This document shows positions 50,146-62,100 of a DNA stretch of 64,000 nucleotides, piece after piece (position 1 is the first letter of the stretch; each line of letters begins with the position of its first letter). A program made the position numbers and the translations under genes. Below the pieces are notes generated by a model. The model made no database searches and was not told the origin of the DNA. It saw nothing but the letters and a program-made list of their open reading frames with translations. The DNA is taken from positions 22,955,533 through 23,019,532 of the forward strand of contig CP137680.1 in NCBI GenBank assembly GCA_037976565.1, written 5' to 3'. Source of the DNA: Mesocentrotus franciscanus. Its lineage: Eukaryota > Echinodermata > Echinoidea > Camarodonta > Strongylocentrotidae.

Positions 50146-53100
50146 GATGATAAAAATAATGATAATGATAATAATGATAATCATAAAATCATAAAAAATT
50201 ATAAAATAGATGAGATAAACAGATTTTCCATCTTTGGAAACCTGTCATCTTCTGTGATTGGCTGCTTTGAAGATACTAACCTCTGAACTTCTGATGACTT
50301 GTGCTGTTGGTATGTAATAGAGTTCTTAAATTATACAAATAAAATGAAGTATAATTAGAATTCTATTTAATAATAAGAACTAAGAAGTACAAGTCGAAAA
50401 GGTCCCTCGCTGTTGTGGTGGATGGCCTATTCACTTAGTATTAGCTTTCCCTCCCTGTTTCACAGAAGCTGACAAATGGCTATAAATTTGTCTATACAAA
50501 TACATATCCTCGCTATTTCTATCAATCTTTTAGCAAACTGCTATGTTTGGAGTACTCAGACAGATAAATTGTGCAGATGTACATGCTGTACCTCGTGTAT
50601 GTTTTACATACTGGAATTCTACAATGATGCAATAAACGACTATTTGCAAGGCTGTGACAGAATGGAAAGTTATTAGAAATGAATGCTAATATTTCACACA
50701 GACAATTAAATGGTGTTTTTCCTATAAAATCTCCACCCTTCATTACCTTTTCTCTTCAAAAGATGAATGACAGGCGAGACTCTGGCCTTTTATAAGGACT
50801 TGATACCTCATTTGCATTTGAAATTACTTTGAAATTCTTTGTGTGATTCCACTGCCTGAACATCTGTGATATGCTAAGTTGCTAATTATCTCTTCGGCTT
50901 GCACTTCGTAATGAGTTCGTATTATTAAATAGAATTCTAATTATGCTTCATTTTATTTATATAATGTAGGAATCATGCAGTGTACATGTATATATTTTAC
51001 TCCTTCCTTTATTCATCCTTCAATCATCCTTCAATCAGCTTTGAATGCACTGCATATATCCTACAGTGGGAACAACCTTAAAACAACCATAATCGAGGCA
51101 TATGTCACTTGCATTCAGGCTTTAGTTTAAAACCACCATAGTATCATGTTTCCTGTGTGATAATATGTGTAGTGCATCATTGACTATTAATGGGAATACA
51201 AACAGAGAGGAGTATAATGTAACCCTAGTACAGTATGTACTGTTAGTTCATACATCAGCAGTCAACAGGGATTTTGTATAGAAAGTTGTGGCCTTCATGT
51301 AATGTATTTGAACAATCATACTGTACATGTACATATACATACATGTGCATGTAAATGAAATGTGAGTTCTTCAGGCCTACACAGACCTGCCAACCAGTAC
51401 GATTTAGTCGTATTTAGTACGATTTTTAGAAGTAAATACAACAGTACGATATTTCTCAATAAAATCGATTTTTATTTTTTTATTTTTTTAATTAAAAAAA
51501 AAAAAATTGTGTGTGTGTGTATGTGTGCCATTTTCAATGGCAAAATGCCCATTCTGTGTTGTAAAGTATCCTACCAGCATCTCACATCGGCAATTTGGGG
51601 ATGTTCATTGGTTCATCGAACACACCAGTCATGACGAAATCATGCATACATGTATTCAACCAATGCTCCATAAAAAATGCTCCATGTAGGAACTGTAAGA
51701 GGCATTGATTCGTTTTTTTTTATGAATACAACTTTTGTTGGTAAAATACAACTTTTGGTTGGCAGGTCTGCCTACATAGGGTGCATTTATGCTCAACTTT
51801 TTCTGGCCAGAATGAGGCTTTTGTTACGTGGTTAGTTCAAAACACGGTTGCGTCCTTTCTCAATTTTGTAGAATCACCGATAAACGGCGATCATAATCGC
51901 CGATCGTAAACTCACAAAAAGGTGCGTTTACGACCGATTCTCCAAAAAGACGGTTTCTGGGGAAGAATAAACGCACAATCATTTATAAACGCGTTTAAAT
52001 GACGTTCCCGGGGTCAACGTAACATGCGCAGTGCAGGTTTGCGAATCCAGCTGCAGAGCCCGAATTTGCCTGGAGGAGCCGGAGAAGGGGAGTATAAACA
52101 GTACACCTACGATGAGCGTTTACGATGAGCGTTTCAAATCGCTTATTCTGCCTTCAAAAGTGAGCATTAACGCACCCATAGTGAACAGGAATACTGGCCT
52201 GTCTGTGTTCTTAATACATTTTTTGTGATACATGTAACATCAAATCTTGAAAACCAAATAAAGCAAAACAAAACTAAACTGGCAAATGAAGCTTAGGGGG
52301 GGGGTAGAGGAATACAAATATTGCTCTTAAAATACAGTGGTGTTTATAGAGACCGTGTTGGTATATGCATTTACTAAGCAATGTACAGTTTTTAATTTTT
52401 ATAATTATAACTATTATCATTATTATTATTAGTATTGTTGTTGTTGTTATAATTACAATTATCACTCTGAAGCAATAGCATGTTGTACATGTACATGTAC
52501 GTGTTTTATGTTGTAAGAATACATTGTAGAAGAAGATGAACATTGTACGTCAGCTCGAAATTGAGTTGAGGTCTGTGCGGCTAAGTTTGTTTTGAAGCAA
52601 GACCCAGCCTGTAATGTAAGATGATTCCATTTATCGATTGCACAGGGATGCAGTCAGAGGATAGGAAAGAATGACCACATCAGAGTCTGCAGTGCTGTGA
52701 ATGATTCACCACAGTAACACTTACATACATGCTTATGTATATAATGTATATTTCCAAAAGATTGCCTCTCGTTCTCCCTGTCCCTCATCCCATCTCCCCC
52801 CTCCACAGTCCATCTGCAGGGTCTGCTTATTCATGTCTATTTTCATTTTTCCTGTTCTTTCTCCCTCCCTTTCTCTCCTTCCCCCCCCCCCTTTTTTTTA
52901 ATCTCTCTCTCTATCCTCTGTTTATCTGTTACATACAAGTACTTCCATCTGTCCATTTGCCCCTCTCTATTTGCTCATGTTGTATCGTTCACTTGCAGTT
53001 TTAAATGTAAAAGCAAAATATTTAGCATGAAACTGCACAAATTTTGTGATTAGGCCAGATTTGCACTACATGTAGTTACAATTCAGAGTCAAATAATTTA

Positions 53101-56100
53101 TTGAAAATCAAATCCTGACATAATAGGATTAAAATAGTAGAAAATAGGAGTTATACAGTATATATATGCCATGAAATGAATGGAACGAAGCACAACACTG
53201 AATGTTTTGCATTTTGTGAAAATTTCTTTCCACAAAAAGCAACTGTCATATTACTGTACATGTACATGTACTTTATGAAAGTGTCTGGTTAAATAGGCTA
53301 CAGTATATTTTGTATGAAAGACTCTCCTTCTGAACATTATCGTTAAAGTGTCACACCAATATCCAAATACAATCTATTGTATTGCCGAGAACTCCTTTCT
53401 TTTATTGCCTTCAGAGGTTCATTGTTTCAGGCATTGAGACAAGCGATGGGCAATAAGCAAGAATCTTGAATCATATTTATGGGCAATCTAAGCAAGCTAG
53501 AGCACAAATTTGTATACAATGCCACATTGAAACTAGCTGCACTAGCAGTGAAAGTTACTGAGTATCATGATCATTATAGATCACTACTAGATATATTGAA
53601 ACCTGTAATATTTGGAATTGGTCTGTAGAAGACAGACAGTCCACTTTAATTTTAAGTGCAAATGAGGATATGAGAATAAATACAATGTTCTGGAAAAAGA
53701 GGAATGACTGTTAAAATGTGCATTTTTGCTATGGTAAGGGAGGGGTTTGGGGAAGAATACTAATAATCATGTTATTTATTTTTAATGGTAGTTTAACTGC
53801 ATATCTATCCATTTATCTATCTATTCATATGAAGATAAATATTGGACATTTTTCCAGTTGATTATTGGGGACTGTGGAGCTAAAATTATTTTTGAATATT
53901 CTCAGAATAATAACACAAAATGTACGCATGTTTTCTTGAGAAATATGCAGACTTTTGCAAGTACAAATCTAACCTGTCACATTTAGTAAGGGTGTTGCAC
54001 ATTAAGAAATAAGAACTTTACCTTGCTGAAGGGCGCATACAATTTCTTGTCAAACTTTTTGAACTGCGTAATATTGATTACTGAAGTAATGATGTTATTG
54101 TTTGGACAATTTATTGACCGAAAAGTGTAGTGTACCGGTAGATAGTGTCACAGAATGGTAAAAACTCTGGTATATGTTTTTTAAAAAAATATATGTACAA
54201 CATGTCTTTTGTCTAGCTTGTTGCCATCCATTGACTCTCTTCAACTGGGTACACAAGAGGCAGTGTAAAATTGATTTTAATTTACATGAGGTTATCATGG
54301 ATTTGCTTAAGTACAAGCAGGTTTTTATTGCAGTGATTTTATCACATTCATTTAATGTACATGATACATGTACATGTATTTTATGTTTTTCCAGAGTTCC
54401 TTTTTTTAGCCGACATCAGATGGTTCAACGTCAAAAAAACGATTTCATTGTAAGAGTGAGCTTGATAATTTATAAATTATATGAACCAGTCCTGATATGA
54501 TCAAGCATTACAATTTCTAGCTTGCCAAAGCTAAATTGCCAATCGCTTGCCTCTATTTTTGTCACTGACAATATATTCCCTACATGAGATACATGTAGCT
54601 CAATTAAATTCCATCCCTGTCTGTTGTGTTCTCTCCCCGCTACTGTAAACACGCAGATCCTTCATATGCACATTGGCTTCGTGGAGAAGCTCCCCCTGAC
54701 GACGGCAGGAGCCCCCCTCCAGATCCGATGTAAGACCTTCCAGGCAGCGACCTTCGTCATACCCAGAGAGAAAGATTGTCAAGAGCTGTACAAGTCACTG
54801 CAGAAGCTCTCAAATCCAGGTTTGTAAATAAAGAGTAAAATTAATGAGTTGGTAATAAGAAGGCAAGTCTAATGTACAAAGGGTTTCAGTTTAGTTTATT
54901 TCACATTTCACATTCACATTCATTTCATAAATCATTAGCAATAAATAATAAAAATGGAAAAACAATTCTTTCAATAGGTGTAAAAATTATACAATAATAT
55001 CAAGCCATGATATTAATAATACAGTTTAAATAACATACAGAGATATAAGTACAATTGCATGGTATTTAAACTGAAATTAGACAAAATGTCTTTGTAGTGA
55101 AATATCAGGGAATCTAGTTAAAAAAGCTTAGCTTGTAAATTGTAGATTCCCTTGTATAAATAGGAGCAGTCTACTAAGCATGTAGATTATGTTCAATAAA
55201 AAGTAAAAGAAAAAGGAAAAAAAAGGTCATTTGGTGTCCATATGTTAGGAAATATTGTAGGGTTATGAACGTAAGTTGACATCAGGACCCTGCCTTATGA
55301 AGAGTTGCGTTTGATCTGAATCAATCGCAAGTCCTCTAATCAATCACAAGTTTGCAGTCCCCTATCTCTAATGTACATACTGTAGTTGCAATTGATATCA
55401 ATCACAAATAAGTTGTGATTAATATCAACCCTTTATAAGATGGGGCCCAGGGTCCTGTTTCATAAAACTTGTTATCAATCACAAATCCTATATTCCTACA
55501 TGTATGACAAATTTGCTCTCAGCCAATCAGATGCCACAATTTCAGTAGCTTATTACAGTTATTCATGTTACTTGTTATTGAAAACAGGTTTTATGAAACG
55601 GATGAAGCCCAGATGTCTCATTTCACTTCATATTTGGCCTCATCCGATTTGGAACAGGGCTATTACAATCGTCAGATATACTACATGTTCATGTAAAATC
55701 ATATATGTGGTTGGCAATGTGCAGGACAAAATAGCTTGGACTCTGCCAGAAATAATAATTTGATGTATGAAGCACCATGTATGAAGCACCATTCCATAGG
55801 TTACACTGCACCATCCATAATTTTTATTTGTAGAAGGGTACAGGTTTGTTCAGGTGTTTTACAAATAGTCAATTAAAATATAGTTTCTTTGAAATAATGT
55901 ACATTATAGTTGCATCTGATTGAAAGGATTTAAAACCCAGTTGTATTCAAGACTTTAGGACTTACATGTACATGCATGAATATTAAAAAGAGGAAGCTGA
56001 TGTAGAATTTAGACGAGTGTATATTATGTTTTTTGGCTGCTAAAATGATAGCGAAATGAATAGAAAAAAATGTGGATAACATTGGTACATGTATTCTAGC

Positions 56101-59100
56101 AACTGTGAGTTGATGTATTATGGTATAACTGCAATGGTCCATTTTGATTTCAACCTCGACACAAATCCATCTTGGAAAATGCGATGGTGTTGCGTTGCGC
56201 AAATGATGCTCTTTGTGCAAGTCACTGTAGGAACTGATCAATGCAGACCTGTAATACAATACCAAAACTGGTTCAACTCTGAAAAGCGATGGCGTGGTGT
56301 TTGGTCAATGCAAATTACAGCCACAGTCCTGGATGTACATGTACTATACATGTACACACATGTACATATATACTTTGCTCATGACACAATGTTTTTGTCT
56401 AAGGATACGGAGGTGGTTTGAATTGATTACCTGTTGATCTTTTAGAGTGCTTTGTGCAAGCTTTTGCCGAGGCATTTTTCCCCTTGTTGTACACAATGGC
56501 TGAATGACTAAACCCTAGTATTAATATATTATAAGTACTGTAAGTGATTTTATCTTGTCAGAGTGTTTTTCAGTGAAGAAAATGTGCAGGAGTGAAGAGT
56601 AATTTTGCATGAAAAGCTGAAAGAAAACAGCTCTTGTTTGATTATATAGAAAGCTTCCAACAGGAAGATAATTTTAAACTTTTGAACCATGGATTGCATG
56701 GGATGACAACATTTCACAAGGTGGGATGATAACATTTCAAAGGCAATCATAAAGCTTCTCTTTGAAGAAGAAAAAAAAAAGATAAATAAATAAAATAAAG
56801 ATTCAAGTCCTGCTTAGTGTACTTTCATGTTTAACGTACATGTACACTGTACATGCATGTATCCTTTAAATGTAGGTAATATTCCCGTGTTATGCACAGT
56901 TACACATGTACATGTACTTGTAATTACACTATACTTTCACTTGAACTTCAAATCCTGCACCTACATGTACATGAAGTGGTGTTTGTTTTAGAGATAAAAA
57001 ATGTACACTACTAATGGAGTATTTAGTGAAAGTGAAAACTAGACTGATGTAGGCATGTTCTATTATTTTAACATGTACCTATAGTATTGATCTTGAGAGG
57101 ATACATAGCAGATGTTTAAACTACATGTTTATTTGAATCCTTTATATTTTAGGATCATAGCTGTCGACCATTCCTATATCTTGGAAAATTTTTCCCACTT
57201 TTTGGTCTTTAAACTAATGTTATGTACCCTAGATTCCTCTCTCTTTCTTAAAAATTCTGTGTAAAATATTTACGACATAGACTGTATTCCTATCTCCGTC
57301 TTGAGAGATTCCTAAATTTTGATAATAATGATGAGGATCAAACGTTTTTGTATTGCGCATATTAAACACACAGGCATACTTGCATGTCTCTATGCGCTTT
57401 ACAGAACAGAATACAGAAGGAGTGAAAATGGTGCACCGGGTTCATAATTGTGAGATTTTACAAAGTGCTAAATAAATATGTTTTCAAATTACTTCAACAC
57501 TTTTCGTATGTTTCTATAATTCTAAGGTTTTCCAACAAGTTATTTCATAAATCAGTGGCTGCATGTGAAAATGACCTTCCCCCCTAAAATGTTGTCATAG
57601 TTTGTGGGACATGAAAAGAAGACTTTTGACTATAGAGCGCAGCATTCTTTCTGGTTGTTTGCTGTGAAAAGTTGGCAGGTACATGTATGTAGGATCTGTG
57701 TTAATTCCTTTAATCTATTACAACTGATTATAACCACTCTGTGTTCTTTCCATACAGCTGAGCTGGAGGACCTGTATGCATTCCACTACAAGTCGGCTAC
57801 CGTTGTACCCACCATGGTAACGGGTTGGGATCAGTTTGATCTCCAGGCAGAGTATGCACGCATGGGTATACCTAACGCACACTGGTGTAGCACAGCCATC
57901 AACAAGAACTATGAGGTGAGGCCAGCCGCCAACCATTCCCTATTAATGAGGAATGCTTTGTATTTTATTATCATCAAACAAATGTCATTGAACCAAGATT
58001 CTTCTCTTTTCTGAAAACTAAATACACTGTATTACTAATTTGTCTTGCCAAACCTGTTAATGTAGACAAAATTGTCAGAAGGTCCCCTAGACATCCCATT
58101 AGCTGTCGATCCAATGGACCAACAGATAAGTTAATAATATTGACATTTATATAGGTAAGCTCAAGACTCAAAATACACGGGGGCGATGGGCGATTCGCCC
58201 CCGTGAGCTACGTAATCGCCTCCGTCAGATTGCTCACGGGGGCGATTGCAAAATTAAAAATCGCCCCCGTGGAATAATAAAATAAAGATTATCTTTTATG
58301 TTATAACTTAATTTCACACAATATTGAGTTTCAACTTTCAAACCTTAAACCAATGAAATGGAAGTGCAGGAAATATGTAGGATTTCTTGCTCGAATCTGT
58401 CGGTGTCTAGAGGCCGCCATATTGTAAACAAATGAACATATTCACCGCAAGATTGCACTATATCTCCCATCTGCACATCTCTATATGTATTACCGATACA
58501 AACAACGGAAGCTCGCAGTGCAGTGCGGCAGTCAGCAGCGCCGGTAGTATACCAGTGTGCACGCTGCCGCTCCGTATCTGCTGGAGCTAGTGGCGATCGC
58601 GCAAGGGCCGAAATGTGGAGATGTATTTCGTTGTGAAAAGCATGAATCCTCTAAAATCTGGTGATTCCAAAAGACCAGCAAATAATGAACCTCGATCAGT
58701 AAATCAACCGAAAGCTAAAATTAGTAAAAGGAAACCTGTAGGCAAGGAGGCGACTGTACGGGCTTGGACCAGACATTTTGTACAGAGGGAGGAGATCTGA
58801 CCATTAGCTGCATGTAACTTGTAAAGTTGTAAGAGGGGAATAATGCTGACTTAATGTATAAGTAAATGATAATGATAAAATAACAAAGAATTTAGGAGTA
58901 TCATGGGTACCAATTCAATGGAAATTTGTATTAAAAAAGAGCCCCCGTCAGTACTTAAAGAGCCCCCGTCAGTACTTAAAGAGCCCCCGTGAGTAGCTCA
59001 CGGGGGCTCTTTTTTTTAGGAAGAGCCCCATGGACAAAAAATTAATTTGAGCCCTGGGTAAGCTACTATATGAACATACTCTACTGCGCTTCATATCATA

Positions 59101-62100
59101 CAAAGTATCATATTATTACCCTGGCCTTAGCTGAGCCGCCATAATAAGGCGCTATAGCATTCAAGGAATATCTTCCTACTAGGTACCCATTTACTTCACC
59201 TGGATGGAGAGTGGCAAATGTAGATTAATGACTTGCCAAAGGGCATTAGTGCTGCAGCGGGACTTGGAACCCCAAACCATGTGATCCACAGTCCGGTGAA
59301 ATATCCACTAGACCGCGACACCTCTACAAATTGCCAGAATACCAAAAAAGAAATTTGCTCTGGCAGGCGATCAGATTCTTGCGCCTTCTGCCTCATGGGC
59401 CTTTCTGTCAACTGGGCAGTTGCAAAGCTATTTCTTAATGACTTATTAAAAGTCTCCCAGAAAATTTCTATCTTTGGGTCATGAGGTTGGAGGTTGTGGG
59501 TAAAAAAAGAAGAAAGGACAAATCATGGGTCCAGTGCAGTTTAGGGGCTAAACGAGTGGTAGTAACATTGTCAATGTCATCTGGGTTTCATAAATTTTTC
59601 CTGTGTTATTCTACAATTTTGCTGTGATACATGCAGTGGCTATTATGATATGTCTAATGTCCTTTGGCAAGACATTAATCTGCATTTTCCACACTCCTCC
59701 CAGGTGAAGTAAATGGGTACCCAGTTGGAAGAAATTTCTTTAATGCTTTAGCGCCTTATTATGGCAGCTCAGCTACAGCTGATTATATTAAGCGCAGTAG
59801 AGATGGACCTATTATTATTTATAATTATTATTATTTATATTGGTCTATTTTTGCATTTTATGTCTATTTTTGCATTGAATCAGTGGATAATTATTGAAAC
59901 TTACATGTAGTTATCCTTCTGTGTTTCTGATTTTTTTTCCCCCTGTAATGTAGATTTGCGACACGTATTCAAGAACTCTGTACGTACCTACGTATGCCAG
60001 TCCACCAGTCTTAGTCGGTAGCTCTAGGTTCAGGAGTAGAGGCAGGTTACCAGTCTTATCATATCTACATCAAGAAAACAATGTGAGTTATCATCTTTTA
60101 CCATAAGCTCTAGAGAGAAAAAGAAAAGGATGGGGGGTGTATGCCAGCACACTAGTCTTAGTTGGTAGCTCTAGATTGAGGAGTAGAGGCAGGTTACCAG
60201 TCTTATCATATCTACATCAAGAAAATAATGTTATTTAAAAAAAAAAAATGTTTTGTTACAAATTGTATACCGGTATTAAAAAGGATGGAAGATTGTGGGT
60301 GGGGGTGGTTGAGAGAAATGATGAATAAAAATTAAGAAACAGAGGAACAGGTGGATGTATAGATGTACAAACAGAAAATGAAATAGAGAGATTGACATTG
60401 CAGTGTAAATACAGTGCAGTGTAAATACAGTGTACAAAAGAAGTTACACAGCCAAGTTAACCAAGTCTGTAAATTTATTATATTGGGATTTTGTGAGTTA
60501 AACAGTATACATGTGTACTTCCTCATATTTATTAGCAGCATTAATATTGCATCCTCACAATCGTTATTTGATGATCAGAAGAAAAAGAATAATGTGTCAT
60601 TTTCTTTTGCTGTCACCAGGCTGCCATGTGTCGATGTAGTCAGCCATTAGCAGGGTTCAGTGCTCGATGTGTGGAAGATGAAGAGATGTTACAGGCTATC
60701 CTCAAGGCCAATCCAAAGTCAGATGTCATGTACATCGTTGATACAAGGCCAAAGGTAAGAAGGATAATGTATGATTAAAACCAGGGGAGTGTTTCATAGA
60801 GACTAAAATCGACTTTAAATTGAACTTAACTATGGCAGGCCGTTCATTCCACTGTTTGCTCTCACCATTATGATCTTTAGATAATATATTTTTCTTCAAT
60901 AATGAATTATCAAAAAAATAAATTCTGTAGATTTGTGACCATGATTTGTACGTCCCTTGAGAGACCAATGCCAGTAAACGGTGAGATCAAACAGTGGCGT
61001 GAATGGCCTGCCATAGTTGAGTCCAACTTAAAGTCGATCTTAGTCTTTATGAAACACCCCCCAGAAATCGTTGCGATGTCACTCATGATTTGTTGCTATG
61101 AATGATCGTTTTGTGGCAAGCAACTTTTGCGCATTGCAAGGTCCATCATCATCATTGGTTTATTTCTTGGCCTGAAACTTTTGTGAATGTGGACCATTAG
61201 CAAAAATGTGGAGTTTCTTCCATGCAGAAAGTCCTGGTTTTATAGTGTCTGAAACATCTGTATAATGCATTCATACTAATTTGACTTGGCCAGTCTAGGA
61301 GTCTGACCCAGACCTGATTGGGAATGATGGTACTTGTGCTATTTTTTTCTTCCCCTTTGTCGGAAAATGCAGGTGTTTGAAATTATAAATAAAAACAAAC
61401 CTTTTGTTTTAATGCAACTAACATTTTCCTTGTAACTTTAAAATGTGTTTTAGTATATTTTTTATACAGATTAAATCAGGATGTACTGTCACTTAAATGT
61501 TCGATGAATACTTAATAGTTTTTTACATTATAAAAGAATTAATTGTATTTTTTATAGTGACCTATGGATGGAATATGCTAAATTTGAATCATTTATATAT
61601 ATATACATACATTTTAATTTTGTTCTGTTTCTTCATTTACTTTCAATGATTTTTTTATCGTTTTGTGCTTTGTGTGTATTTTGTATTTGCTGTTTTCATT
61701 ACTATGATTGTAAGGGGAATCGCTGTATTTTATTGCAAGCCACTGGCTTTTTAATGCGATTTAATCAATTGAATTTCTACTTAGATTAATGCTATGGTGA
61801 ACAAAGCCTCAGGGAAAGGATACGAGTCCACAGAAGTCTACAACAACATCAAATTCAAATTTCTAGGAATAGAGAATATACACGTGATGAGGAACAGTTT
61901 GCAGAAGCTTATTGATGGTAAGTTATTCTTGCGATATATTTTAACACTTTTAAAGGTTAATTTCCAGTTTGGGTAATTTGAATTGACAATTAAAACAATA
62001 TGTCTAGAAAAGATGTTATACCATTCCATGTAATCATTTTATTTTATTCTAGTTCTCCCTTATAAGCTTGGGGCTTGCTTTGACCAGATAGGCAGTATTA

